A stretch of 64,000 bases of DNA from Trichomonas vaginalis G3 (GCF_026262505.1 NC_067205.1:23345585-23409584), one strand, 5' to 3'; positions 38,511 through 48,491 are shown, counted from the first letter of the stretch. Notes: generated by a model not told the origin, from the letters alone. Made by a program: numbers and translations.

Positions 38511-39632
38511 ACAATGAAAAAAATTGGATCATGGAAATTCAGACGACAGTTTATTTTGCAAGAATCAGAAAATTTGGCGGTTGATTGATGAATCAGACTT
38601 TATAAAATTAACCATTTTATTGATGATAATGTTGTCATTATTATCATTATTACAGATCCATAGAATTCTGAATTTGTTTACAAAATGTTCAAAACGATAA
38701 AAAAACGTACATTTTTCTTTTTATTCCCATCGTCAAAATTTATTACAATAGTGTCATACCGGATATATTTCCATCATACGGTATTTTCTTCTAAAATATT
38801 GATTTCTTTCTTTATAATTACGCTGTGAAGGGAAATATATCATGTATTGATCCTCATTTCATTGGCAAAAATAGTATATACAGATTTTGTAGAATTATCC
38901 ATTGCATTCCATAATAAACAAGTAATTCGATGAGATGATTTTCTTATATAAAAAAATGTATTAAAGGAAATTCTCTCGCAATCATCTAAAATTGTCTGGA
39001 AAATTTTTCATCATTCTTCATCATTCCTAAATAAAAACAAATAAATTAATTAAAGAATATATAATTTAAAATTTTTATATTCTATATTTATAAAGCATGA
39101 AAACAAATAATGCTATCTTAGCTACCATATAGCAATATACACATGGAAATTTAATCTAATTTTTCATTAAGAATATATCAAAATTAAAACGGCTCATTCC
39201 AAAATAATAACAATTTCAGCTGCAAAAAGTAAACAACTTTCGGGGAATTTTGGTATGCTAACATTTACTAAAAATGAAGCAAGAGCTGAACATATTTTTC
39301 CAGACTTTTCAGAGAATTGAACTCAGGCTCAATTCTCTGAAACAGTCCGAAGAAAAATGAAAGTCTGTCACAGCTTTCAATGATTAGATCGATTCTAACG
39401 GAACCTAAAAATCGAGAATTGAAAAATCTCAACAGACTTTGAAATTCTTCTCTAACGAATTTGCATTTGAAGTAAGCTCAGATTATTATTGCAATTTTTA
39501 TGTGTTCAGATTATTAAATAAAGAAATTAAAGAATAGAAATTTTATATTTTATTATTCTATATTAATAAATCATGAAAACAAACAAGTGCTGTCTTCACT
39601 ATCATATCGCAATATACACATGGAAATTTAAT
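38511..39632. other. intergenic, no gene seen
   Basis: About 1.1 kb of AT-rich DNA. Two stretches, near 39040-39180 and 39515-39650, repeat each other: both contain ATCATGAAAACAAA or a close form, followed by ACACATGGAAATTTAATC and TAATTTTTCATTAA. This suggests that the 3' end region of the phosphoesterase gene was duplicated. Confidence 0.5.
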
Positions 39633-40982
39633 CTAATTTTTCATTAATAATATTTCATTTTGTGGTTTTGATGAAACACAAGAATTATAATGGTCAATAT
39701 CAGCTGAACCAAGCATACACTGATAAAATGCATTGTTTGCAAAACCTCTTGAATAAACATGTTCAAGAAAAGTCCACATTCCTTTTGATGTGGTCGAAAT
39801 CCACTTCACAGCAGACTTTAACGACTTCTGTGATAGATCAGATTGTTCGTAAAGTTTTGTGAACTGATATTCAAGTTCCCAATTTAAAAATGACGGATTA
39901 TCTTTTATATCAGCGTAAAATTGCTTGTAATCGGACAATCCTTTGTTCATATAATACAGTCTGAAGGAAGGGTTGTTGTCGTGCTTCGGAGAAACAGCTG
40001 GATTGCTTAAAGCAATTATTTCAAGATTCTTGGAATTAAAGAACGGCATGAGCATATCAAGGTGCACATGTGCTCCTAGTAAGTAATCTGGTTGTTTTTC
40101 TTCAAATACTTGTGAAATTTGGTTGATATGATAATCATACCAAGAATTCTTCTTTTCAGCGTAGTTAACGCCTGGCTGTATATGGAAAAGTATTAATGTC
40201 TTGTATTCTGTGTTCATTATATTCTTTAACCATGAAATCTGGCCGTATAAATCTGATTCTGTCAAATTTCTTCTTTTTGAGTAAATAACGGAGTTCAAGG
40301 ATATAACGCGTAGATTGGCCTTTGGATAGTCATAGTAATAATAGCCTCCTTTTTCGAAAGTTTCCCTTTGTTGATCTGTCAAATAAGATCCCAAAATTTT
40401 TGAAGTGTTCATGAATGTTTCTATATCTGAATTGTAGCCTCCATAGTTGGGATCGTACTCCGCATTGCCCAAATTTAAAATAAATGGAACTTTTGGATAT
40501 AAATTTTTAAGATTCGTTGTAATTCTTGATAAATCTTCTTGTATCGTCTTGTACGTATGATTGTATGTCCATGTATATGTTGAATCTCCTCCAAACACAA
40601 TGAATTTAGGTTTTGGAGCGATATTTTTAAGGTTTTCAAAGAACGATTCAACTAATTCATGGGGAGCTTCACATCCATATTGCCCAAAAGTGAAATTTAG
40701 TCCATTTGGATTAATATTTTCATGACAATTCTTTTGGCGAGATTTGGTATAGACGTATTCATGATCAATATGTATATCATTGAAGTATATGAAGTAATTA
40801 TCTGAGGGGTTAAGAAAATAATGTAATAACACAAATATTATTACAAATAAACCTACGATAGCGCAAAATATATATGAAATTAGACCCCATTTTGTTGGGG
40901 TAGCCTTGTTTTCGGCTTGTTTTGGTTTTGTTGGTTTTTCAATCAATGGATCTTCTTCCGTGCTGTCATAGGAGTCACTCAT
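39633..40982 (-). CDS. membrane-anchored acid-sphingomyelinase-like metallophosphoesterase
   Basis: A 449-aa type II membrane protein. Cytosolic residues 1-31 are acidic, the membrane helix is at 32-56, and the rest is luminal or extracellular. Calcineurin-like metal ligands are seen in order: DIHID (69-73), FGGDS (130-134), LGNAEYDP (171-178), ILFHIQPG (264-271) and GAHVHLD (303-309). The pattern fits the acid sphingomyelinase-like phosphodiesterases, which cleave phospholipid headgroups or nucleotides. One oddity is that the family's GNH(D/E) motif reads GNAE here: the metal-binding Asn is kept but the usual catalytic His is Ala, so activity may be altered. Glycosylation sites are frequent. 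The frame is complete. Confidence 0.85.
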   Translation of the reverse strand: MSDSYDSTEEDPLIEKPTKPKQAENKATPTKWGLISYIFCAIVGLFVIIFVLLHYFLNPSDNYFIYFNDIHIDHEYVYTKSRQKNCHENINPNGLNFTFGQYGCEAPHELVESFFENLKNIAPKPKFIVFGGDSTYTWTYNHTYKTIQEDLSRITTNLKNLYPKVPFILNLGNAEYDPNYGGYNSDIETFMNTSKILGSYLTDQQRETFEKGGYYYYDYPKANLRVISLNSVIYSKRRNLTESDLYGQISWLKNIMNTEYKTLILFHIQPGVNYAEKKNSWYDYHINQISQVFEEKQPDYLLGAHVHLDMLMPFFNSKNLEIIALSNPAVSPKHDNNPSFRLYYMNKGLSDYKQFYADIKDNPSFLNWELEYQFTKLYEQSDLSQKSLKSAVKWISTTSKGMWTFLEHVYSRGFANNAFYQCMLGSADIDHYNSCVSSKPQNEILLMKN

Positions 40983-41857
40983 TCAGAATTTTGGGGATCA
41001 AAAAAATTCTTATTCAATTTTTGAATGGTCTCAACAAAAATAATAATACCACTATACGATGTTTAATAAGAATTTACTTGGAAAACTTTTGTGAGTAAAA
41101 ATTTTGAGAGGTTGCATTGTTTTTAATTGATAACATTTAAAAAGAAATTGAAGAGACAAATAATAAAGAATTTTCGCTTTAGAAAAAAAGTTAATTCAAT
41201 AAATATCGACCAAACGAAATAAAAAAAGCAATTCTTCTTTATTCAAGAAATGGATAAATCATATATGTAAACTTGTGCCATTGTTTCACTAGTTTCAACA
41301 CTTCAAAATCTTCTGATTTTCTGATTTTCGAATTCAAATAATTTCATGATGATAATATATCAGACAAAACATCATCCATCATAGAGCCTAGTTCAATATT
41401 TAATTGTTGTGTGTCCATTTGATAAAAATATGCTTTAAAATAAAGAGATTAACACTTTTTTTATTGAAAGTGACTATTTTTATGGTTAATGTCAATGTTT
41501 TCAAAAGGGTAAGCGCCTAAAGTTAATAATTTATCTGCATTCTTTATTAGAGTTTGCATAGTTTCGCATCCAAATAGTCTCAGACCCTCATGAATCTGAG
41601 TATTTGCAATTTTTCTAAGAAGTAAAAGCTTATCAAATAAAAAAATGTTTATTTTTAATCCTTTTTGATTTTCAATCTACAAGAGAAGTTAGAAAATGCT
41701 CCTTCCAATTATGCAATATTGCATTTATCTTTTTCAGAACCTTTCTTAGAAGCCTTCTTATCAAGTGGTTTTGGAGGAGGTCTTGAAGAAGGCTTTGGAG
41801 AACTATTTGAACTAAGTATATCGGCATATCCGGGTCCGAGAGAATCTAATATATAAA
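40983..41857. other. intergenic with decayed coding scraps
   Basis: No intact gene. On the minus strand there are protein-like scraps: a 24-codon frame at about 41346-41420 (MDTQQLNIELGSMMDDVLSD), a stretch near 41470-41640 (GLRLFGCETMQTLIKNADKL) and a Ser/Pro/Lys-rich tail near 41717-41855 (SSRPPPKPLDKKASKKGSEK). They lie in different frames and look like remains of one or more host genes that once ran through the 37-bp repeats to the right. Confidence 0.35.
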
Positions 41858-41988
41858 GCAGAAGAGAATTTCATAAAGCAGAGATCAATATGAAAAATAA
41901 GAGAATTTTATAAAAGAATGAAAGATATGAAAACAAGGGGAATATCATTAAGCAGTGATTGATATAATAGTTAAGAGAATAGTATTAA
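41858..41988. repeat. diverged 37-bp minisatellite abutting element 2
   Basis: Three full 37-base units (starting 41878, 41915 and 41952) and a 20-base partial unit, of the form GCAGTGATTGATATAATAGT followed by TAAGAGAATNNTATTAA. Period and sequence match the array at 24974-26332, but the units have diverged from it. The last unit ends at 41988, and GC-rich element 2 sequence begins at the next base. Confidence 0.75.
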
Positions 41989-42232
41989 GGTCAGGTAAGT
42001 GGGGCTTCCAGGCGCGTTGCGCCCTCTAGCCCATAAGAAATTTTGCCCAAGACCCAAGAGGAGGACCGAACCCCAGCCGACCAGCCGGTGACAAAACCAA
42101 AACCGTTGTTATTTACATCATATTAATGGTGTTACTTTTTAAATGTCACATTTTGTGTCGCTTTTCACAAATTATATATGTTTTCATGTTTTGTCACTTT
42201 TCGGGTAAAAACATTTTTATTATTATATATAA
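41989..42232. other. left terminal region of element 2
   Basis: The first 100 bases are strikingly GC-rich (GGTCAGGTAAGTGGGGCTTC) and include a small hairpin, GGCGC-GTT-GCGCC, at 42011-42023. The rest is AT-rich with GTGTCGCTTTTCAC and TTGTCACTTTTCGGG. It probably contains the terminal inverted repeat. The partner end is not in the window, so the repeat length cannot be measured. Confidence 0.55.
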
Positions 42233-43050
42233 ATGAATTTTACAAAACCACCGTTACCGTTCTTTGGAAATAAGAGTAGATGTAAAGATATTATATTGAG
42301 AGAACTTAAGAAACTACCGAATGGTCTAACATTTGTAGATTTGTTCGGTGGAAGTTTCTAATATCCCATTTATGTCATACCGTATTTCCTGACTCAAAGA
42401 TTATATGCAATGACTTCGACAACTATATGAACCGTCTCAAACATATTCCAGACACAAACAATATATTGAAAGAGTTAAAAGAAAAGATACCTATAGGTAA
42501 GATGGAACGTATACCATTAGATAAGAAAAATATTGTGAGAGAGGTTTTGAAAAAAGCAGAATATATAGACTGGGATAGTATATCTGCTAGACTATTATAT
42601 AGTGGTGCTATAAGAGTTCATGACATTGAAACACTTATGTCAAAAGTTTTATATCTTAACTATACAAATGTTTTCAAAGAGGACATAGAAAAATATATTG
42701 AGGGTATAGAGTTTGTGAGATGTCATTGGACAGAGTTGTATGAAAAATATAAAGACAAGGAAAATGTTTTCTTTATAGTGGACCCGCCGTTCTATAACAC
42801 ATGGGATTTTCAATACCAAGTAGACTGGACTTTGAGAGACTCTTTAGAAACTTTAGACGTTATACATAACCATCCATGCTTTTACTTTACATCCGATAAA
42901 AGTGGTTTGGAAACCGTTATGAGATGGTTAGAGGACATACATGACTATGAGTTTATATATGACAAGAGAGAATATGAGAGAGGTCCTATAAACTGGAGAA
43001 AGTGTCATAACAAAGAAATTTTATTAGTAAGTAAATGTGGTTTGAAATAG
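42233..43050 (+). pseudogene. D12-class N6-adenine DNA methyltransferase, broken
   Basis: Element 2 gene of about 270 codons. The SAM-binding motif FVDLFGGS lies near the start, after PFFGNKSRCKD (the PF.G.K opening typical of Dam/D12 enzymes). The catalytic motif DPPFYNTWDFQ lies two thirds along. The family methylates adenine in short DNA targets, in phages often to shield or mark their own genome. The gene is the first inside the left end. It is a broken virus gene with about one break. Confidence 0.75.
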
Positions 43051-43166
43051 GACTATTTGTTTTAGGTTTTTTCCATTGTGTCATTTATTTATTTGACATG
43101 GCAGAAAAGTACAGAGAATATGAAGATGAACCAATGCCTGCAAATGTTCAGTATATGTACTCGTAA
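43035..43166 (+). CDS. 43-aa single-pass membrane protein
   Basis: A short frame overlapping the end of the methyltransferase. Residues 3-20 are a hydrophobic helix (FEIGLFVLGFFHCVIYLF), followed by an acidic tail (DMAEKYREYEDEP). The overlap and the clean amphipathic layout suggest a real small gene. A second ATG at the tail (43099) could start an alternative soluble form. No family is recognised. Confidence 0.45.
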   Translation: MWFEIGLFVLGFFHCVIYLFDMAEKYREYEDEPMPANVQYMYS

Positions 43167-43189
43167 GAGATATTTTTATCTAATATTAA

Positions 43190-43552
43190 ATGGACGCACA
43201 GAACTTAGCGAATGCACAGCAACCTGGACAACCAAACCCAGAGAATATTCCAAATGAAGTTAGAATACAAACTGCAATGGCAAACTATGGTCAAGTGCCA
43301 ACAGATGTACAAATGCAAACTGCCATGTCAAATGACGCTGCGTTAGGTTTGCCACCATGGTATGCAAATATGAGATGGAAAGAGTTTTATACAAACCCTG
43401 AAGTGGGATATAAACAACTTTATGCAGATGACGCGAACACAGGAGTTGACCCAGAATATGTTTTCTACCAGAGGAGAAACAGAATGTATGAGCTCCAGTT
43501 AAAGAATGCTATGGAACTCAACAGGAAACGTAAGAGACTAGGCGGACATTAG
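43190..43552 (+). CDS. hypothetical protein, Gln/Asn-rich N-terminus
   Basis: A 120-aa protein. Residues 1-50 are rich in Gln, Asn, Pro and Ala, with a near-repeat (NEVRIQTAMANYGQVP and TDVQMQTAMSNDAALG). The rest is aromatic and basic, ending NRKRKRLGGH, which looks like a nucleic-acid-binding or nuclear-targeting tail. The start follows GATATTTTTATCTAATATTAA, the element's structural-gene promoter type. It is followed 18 bases later by the amphipathic peptide gene. A minor virion role is plausible from context; the family is not recognised. Confidence 0.6.
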   Translation: MDAQNLANAQQPGQPNPENIPNEVRIQTAMANYGQVPTDVQMQTAMSNDAALGLPPWYANMRWKEFYTNPEVGYKQLYADDANTGVDPEYVFYQRRNRMYELQLKNAMELNRKRKRLGGH

Positions 43553-43570
43553 ATTTTTACATATAGTAAA

Positions 43571-43813
43571 ATGGGTTTCTTCAGTAAGATAGGAAACTTC
43601 TTTCGAAATGTTGGAAGAGGTATATGGAATGGAATAAAATCTGTCGGAAGAGGAGTATGGAACGGTGTCAAAAATATTGGTAAAAGAGTAGGTCAGTTCG
43701 TTGGTATTATACCTAAAGACCCTGAACCAGAAGAGCAAGCTCCTGTTATACAACAGCCTGAACCTGCACCACAGTCTAGTTGGCAACCAAATCCAACACC
43801 TCAACCGTATTAA
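43571..43813 (+). CDS. small amphipathic membrane-active-looking virion protein
   Basis: An 80-aa protein. Residues 1-45 are built from a repeated 11-residue pattern (GRGIWNGIKSV, then GRGVWNGVKNI) with Gly, Trp, Lys and Arg, giving a cationic amphipathic helix. The second half is a Pro/Gln-rich tail. It resembles adenovirus protein VI or pX-like minor core proteins in style and parallels the 78-aa protein of element 1. The start follows TTTTTACATATAGTAAA. A DNA-condensing or membrane-disrupting role inside the capsid is inferred. Confidence 0.6.
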   Translation: MGFFSKIGNFFRNVGRGIWNGIKSVGRGVWNGVKNIGKRVGQFVGIIPKDPEPEEQAPVIQQPEPAPQSSWQPNPTPQPY

Positions 43814-43817
43814 AAAA

Positions 43818-44666
43818 TTATATTTTTATTGTTCGATAGTAGTTGTATATGAAACTAAGTTCTAAGTAAAACGCATGGTATAATGGAATTATTCTTTTTC
43901 TTCCATCTGTAGTAAACCATACTTGAAAGTCTGAAATACTTCCACTCGGCGGTTCATATAACTTTGTAGGTTTTTCGTAAAAGTCATTCATCAGACATAA
44001 GAAAGAGTTTTGCGCACCAGAAAATGAAGCATGAACAATAATAGCATCTGGGTCGAAAATATTTTCATATGTTCCATTAGGTTTTTCGACTTCATAATAG
44101 TCCGGGTGTACTGGATATGCTGCAGGCTGATTTAACATCCTCATAAATTTATACCATGCCAAGTTGTTATATTTTGTAGAAATATAAACGTTTTCTCCAA
44201 GGTCTTCTATTTTATTGATTTTAACAGTTGCATTTTTCCTGTCATAAATAATATCGAGATGGTATTCTCCTTCGTCAATGTTAAACTGGTTTGCATATTC
44301 AATATAGATATCGTTTATTTTTTCTTGAAAAGCTTGAAGAGTTGTTTCTAAGTTTATAAGCAAATTAACTTGTAAAAGTTTTCCTTGTTCAAATTTCTCA
44401 TACATACGTTTTTCTTTGTTATAGTATCGAACTTCAAAACCGACCGTAAATGGGAAACCATGTATGGCTTCTGAAATGAACTTCATTCTACGAAAGCCAA
44501 TAGCTTTTGTGACGGATGGGTCTCTTAACCATCTTAATGGGTAGTCAAAACGATAGCCTTCATGCTTTACGGTATCTGTCTCAAACTTTTGACCGACATT
44601 AGTAAAAAGTTCATCTAATGGTTTAGTTGTAGCAACTCTAGAATTTTCTTTTTCTATTGGAAGCAT
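43818..44666 (-). CDS. structural protein, possible penton/minor capsid
   Basis: A 282-aa, beta-rich protein with no catalytic motifs. It includes stretches such as HGFPFTVGFEVRYYNKEKRM and YHAFYLELSFIYNYY. Size, strand pattern and promoter place it with the structural genes. A jelly-roll penton or a base for the neighbouring fibre is possible, but a second penton candidate exists at 57694-58499. It is divergent from the fibre gene, sharing only 18 bases of spacer, so the two are surely co-regulated. The frame is open throughout. Confidence 0.6.
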   Translation of the reverse strand: MLPIEKENSRVATTKPLDELFTNVGQKFETDTVKHEGYRFDYPLRWLRDPSVTKAIGFRRMKFISEAIHGFPFTVGFEVRYYNKEKRMYEKFEQGKLLQVNLLINLETTLQAFQEKINDIYIEYANQFNIDEGEYHLDIIYDRKNATVKINKIEDLGENVYISTKYNNLAWYKFMRMLNQPAAYPVHPDYYEVEKPNGTYENIFDPDAIIVHASFSGAQNSFLCLMNDFYEKPTKLYEPPSGSISDFQVWFTTDGRKRIIPLYHAFYLELSFIYNYYRTIKI

Positions 44667-44684
44667 ATTTTATCTATAATAAAA
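44667..44684. promoter_or_regulatory. 18-bp bidirectional promoter
   Basis: The whole space between two divergent ATGs: TTTATCTATAATAAAA. It contains TTTATCTA, close to the TATTTTTATC..TA motif in front of other structural genes of the element. Transcription must start within or extremely near the coding regions. Confidence 0.5.
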
Positions 44685-46354
44685 ATGTCAAATGAAACAG
44701 CGTCTATGAGAGAAATACAACACAACCGACAACTCATTATGCAAGCTCTAAATAAGAACACAACAAACTTTTCAAACTATTCTAAGATATCTGAGTCATT
44801 GAAAGGGGGTGACTTAAAACTGACAATAAACCCAATGACAGATGAGTTTCTATTTCAAGACAATAAGAACAATACTGTCTGTATAAATCCAACAAAAGGA
44901 ACTTTAAACGAGAAACCTATAAATGAACTTCTTTTGAAAGCAGATGTTGACAACAAAGCTGACAAAGAATATGTAGACGATGCAATAGCAAAAGAAGAAG
45001 AAAGAGCTAACAATGCTTATGCAACAAAAGAACATACTCATCCTGAACTAGCAGACAAAACATATGTTGACAATAAAATGTCAAGTGAAGTGACAAGAGC
45101 TGAAAACGAATATTCTAAAAAGACTCATATACATTATATTAACCAAATATCAAGTCTTAAGGAAACATTAGAGACAAAAGCAGATAAGACTCATACACAT
45201 TCTATATCTGATATTACAAACTTACAAGAAACCTTAAACAGGAAAAGTGCCGTTGGACATACACATACATCTTCTGAAATAACAGACTTAAACGTTAGCC
45301 TTGAAAATAAAGCAGATAAAACATATGTCAATGAAATATACCAAAGTTTGATAGGAACAAAAAATATTGAAACTATTGTTGGTGACTTTTCTGTCAATGA
45401 AGAAAATAAATATTTTAGATGGCAGTTGGTACAGTCCTTAAAAATGGTACACGGAATAAACTCATTCCGAAAAATAACAATGAAATGTATGTAAGCTATA
45501 AAAAGAATGATGGTACACAAGTTAAAGTTCCATTAGACAACAACTGCTACTTAAACTTATATGGAGACGAACAAAAGAAATATTTAAGAGTTTATGAAAT
45601 GGTGGATATGATATTACCTGACCCAGCTCCGGCACCACATTATTATGACTATAGAGATGACGACAGAACACCACATGTAGATGAACAAAAGCTAACATTA
45701 TATTTAGATTATTATAGATATAAAAGATATAATGCAATTGAAAAAACGAGAATAGTATATTATTATACAGATGACAGAAATAAATATTATAGTCAAGACT
45801 TTACTTACCCTGAAAACATAAGATTATATTATAAAAAATATTCTGACACAAACCAGAAGAAACCTGAAATAGTTGCACTATATTTTAAGTTCAAAAGAGA
45901 CAATCCTATAATATCTCATATGTTTGATTTAATAAACCCAGTAGGTTCTATTTATACATCTATGGATGCAAGAGGTCCTCAAGTAATGTTTGGTGTTGGT
46001 GCATGGGAACAAATAGTCGACAGGTTTTTGTATTGTGCAAACTCTTCAAAGGAAACAGGTGGAAGTAAAACGATTTCAGGTGAAAATTTACCTGCACACA
46101 GTCATTACATAGATTTAAGTACATCTCAAGCAGGTTGGCATAGTCATAGATATTGGGATTGGTCAGGAATGACAAACGGTAAAGGATATGATGTTAAAGA
46201 CGACGTTAAGTTTGCTATAAATTGTTACTGGAATAACACGCAGGGAGAAGGAAACCATACACATTTCGTTTCAGGATATACGCAAACAACGGGACAAAGT
46301 AAAGAATACATGCCACCTTACATGACAGTTTACGCATGGTATAGAATTGCTTAG
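44685..46354 (+). pseudogene. phage-like tail fibre with collar domain, broken
   Basis: Element 2 gene of about 550 codons. The N-terminal third has fibre-like coiled-coil repeats (LENKADKTYV; TLETKADKTHTHSISDITNL). The middle is Tyr-rich. The C-terminus is a phage tail-collar domain (NPVGSIYTSMDARGPQ, then GENLPAHSHYI, GNHTHFVSGYT and PPYMTVYAWYRIA), as in short tail fibres and microcyst-type proteins of bacteriophages. Such domains bind receptors. Finding it in a eukaryotic Polinton suggests capture from a phage or from bacterial DNA. About one break. Confidence 0.75.
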
Positions 46355-47305
46355 TCGTCATTTTCAACTTCTTTAGCATATTCGTCAGGAGTTGTCTTAT
46401 ATTTGTTAGGAACTGTCTTTGAAAGTATACCACCTTGAACTTTGACAAGTTTGAAACGAGGTCTGACAATAGTAGTTTTATCTTCTGCTTGCAGTGTGTA
46501 CATTTTGCCATGTTTGCCTAAAACTTCATAATATTCTCTTGTATACTTTCTTCTATTTTTACGAACACGAATGTGAGTACCTGTCGGGTTCCCATTGTTG
46601 TCATAGTCAATAGTATTTTCATATGGGTCGCGTTTAGGTATTTCTATTTTTACTTTGTCACCTTTCTGAAGTTTGAAGCCCGGCATTCTTTCTTGTTTGT
46701 CTCTTTTGACTAAATTATTAATATATAGTCTTTCTCTAAGTCAGGGTTGTTTTCATTTCTTCGGGGGAGTGGTTTCCCAAACCTTTTTGTTTACGGTTAT
46801 TGTAAATATTTAAAACTTGTCTTCTTTGCCATGGAGAAGTGTCTATATTTGTCGTCATATGACATTTCATTTGCTTCACCACCTTGTGGTTGGTTTAAGT
46901 CTCTTAACATTTTTATACACCGTCAATGACACCAAGAGCAGAATGGTTTTGGTCGACAATGAAATATTGGTTTACATTTTTTGAACGCAGATAGTTTTTA
47001 ATATCATCTGATTTGAAAGAACTTTCACAGTCAGATGTCAGTTTTGTTGGATGGTATTTGTCAACGAATATTGTCAAAGCTGCTAAGATATCTAAAATAT
47101 TTTTGGACTGTAATGGTATGGCTTCACAGTATCTTGTGTTTTGACCAACAAATATTAACCAGTATGGAGGTCCATCTGTTCTAACTCTCGGAATGTTTTC
47201 CAAGATATCCATAAACCAAGCATTTGGTGTTGAACTAAAGATTTTTATCATGAGTGCTTTCTTTGTCGCTTTAGAAACATAGGGGTCCTTGTTCGGATTC
47301 GTCAT
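46351..47305 (-). pseudogene. retrovirus-like (rve) integrase, broken
   Basis: DDE-type integrase of the Polinton group. The catalytic core is recognised from WFMDILENI, the LTSDCESSF segment with the second Asp, and NQNHSALGVID. A basic C-terminal part with an SH3/chromo-like pattern (KLQKGDKVKIEIPKR; RKYTREYYEVLGKHGKMYTL) matches the DNA-binding tail of such enzymes. The family joins element ends to host DNA, giving short target duplications. It meets the fibre gene tail to tail with a four-base overlap. It is a broken virus gene with a few breaks. Confidence 0.75.
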
Positions 47306-47322
47306 TTTTTACCCTATAAGAA

Positions 47323-47744
47323 ATGGGTTTATTTGGCGCATTAGCAGGAGTCGCATCTAGATTTTTACCCGCAGTGGGAACAATAGCCAGAGGTGCATTT
47401 GGAGTTGGAAGGAAGATTTTGAGTACATTAGGTATACTAAAGAGAAAGCACAACCTATTATACAAACTGTACAGAAAGGTTGGGATGTAGCACGAGATGC
47501 AACAAATCTTATTCCAAATCCTGAAACAAGAGGAAAAGTTCAAGGATGGATGGACAATGTAGGAAGACAAGCAGGAAACTATTATAACAAAGCAAATGAC
47601 TACTATAACCAAGCAGGACACTATATGGACCAAGGTGAAAGATTCTTTAACAGAGGATATAACCATGCACAACAGTGGGTAAACAATAACCAACCTCAAC
47701 CGCCTCAAACGTGGAATGTAAAGTTTTTTATTGAGATGAAATGA
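47323..47744 (+). pseudogene. small virion-type protein with GLFGALAG start, broken
   Basis: The N-terminus MGLFGALAGVASRFLP is a hydrophobic Gly-rich helix. Later parts are Tyr/Gln/Asn-rich (YYNKANDYYNQAGHYMDQGE) with a Pro/Gln tail. The gene is divergent from the integrase with a 17-base spacer. Its style, a membrane-active head and a Pro/Gln tail, matches the 80-aa protein at 43571. It is a broken virus gene with about one break. Confidence 0.5.
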
Positions 47745-47881
47745 ACAATGCAGCTTTAAACAGAATAAGTCATGGAAGACCACCTTTTACACCACGTGTT
47801 TGTAAAGTTCTTCCTATACCTCAGGAAGTTTTAGACCGACTTAAAAAACCTAAACAACCAGTTGAAAACAAACCAAACTAA
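47741..47881 (+). CDS. 46-aa hypothetical protein
   Basis: A short open frame (ATG at 47741) encoding a basic Pro-rich peptide (GRPPFTPRVCKVLPIPQEVL) with a charged tail. Its ATG overlaps the end of the preceding gene, and it carries the same leader (TTTTTTATTGAGATGAA) as the next gene (TTTTTTACTGAGATGAA), which is good evidence that both are real genes. Function unknown. Confidence 0.5.
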   Translation: MNNAALNRISHGRPPFTPRVCKVLPIPQEVLDRLKKPKQPVENKPN

Positions 47882-47900
47882 AATTTTTTACTGAGATGAA

Positions 47901-48485
47901 ATGACCGAAGAAGTTGAAACGGTAGATTTGACACCACAAACAAAAAGTTCAGAACCATTGTCAAAACCTGTCAAAGAACTTACAGATGAAGAGAAAAATT
48001 CAATAATAGAAAGTGCCAGGTCTGGAAATACAAACCCTAACTATAAAGTCACTTTTCATAGAAATGGAACGGCTAGTATCTCAAAAAAGAAACAGACTCT
48101 CACAAATAAAATATTGAAGTCTGAAGGAGCTTTCGAGACAACAGATGGAAAAGTTTACTTCACTGACCAACAGTTCATTATAGAACATCTCATTGACTTA
48201 GAGTCGAAATATTCTAAACTTTACAACAAACACAAAAAGTTGAAAGGAAAACAAAAACAAATGGCATATGATATTTATGAAGATGTTGACGACACAACTG
48301 TTCCTGCAAGTGAAGTAAAGTCAGAGGAACCGAAAAGTGACGAAAAACCGATAGAAGAAGAAAAACCAAAAACTGAAGATAAACCAAAACCAAAGTTTAG
48401 TTTCCAAACTAAACCAAGTCAACCTTCATTAGCTGGTATGGGTTGGCGTCAAAGACTTATGGCAGCAGGCGGTTATGTAAAGTAA
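47901..48485 (+). CDS. hypothetical beta-hairpin plus coiled-coil protein with acidic/Pro-Lys tail
   Basis: A 194-aa protein. Residues 20-75 contain a helical lead and a beta hairpin (NYKVTFHRNGTASISKKKQ) comparable to that in the 78-aa protein of element 1. Residues 100-120 are a coiled coil (LESKYSKLYNKHKKLKGKQ). Residues 130-175 are a Glu/Lys/Pro low-complexity linker. The C-terminus is basic with GMGWRQRLMAAGGYVK. No family is known; the shared hairpin-coil order suggests a Polinton-wide small protein. The start follows TTTTTTACTGAGATGAA. Confidence 0.6.
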   Translation: MTEEVETVDLTPQTKSSEPLSKPVKELTDEEKNSIIESARSGNTNPNYKVTFHRNGTASISKKKQTLTNKILKSEGAFETTDGKVYFTDQQFIIEHLIDLESKYSKLYNKHKKLKGKQKQMAYDIYEDVDDTTVPASEVKSEEPKSDEKPIEEEKPKTEDKPKPKFSFQTKPSQPSLAGMGWRQRLMAAGGYVK

Positions 48486-48491
48486 AGAAAA

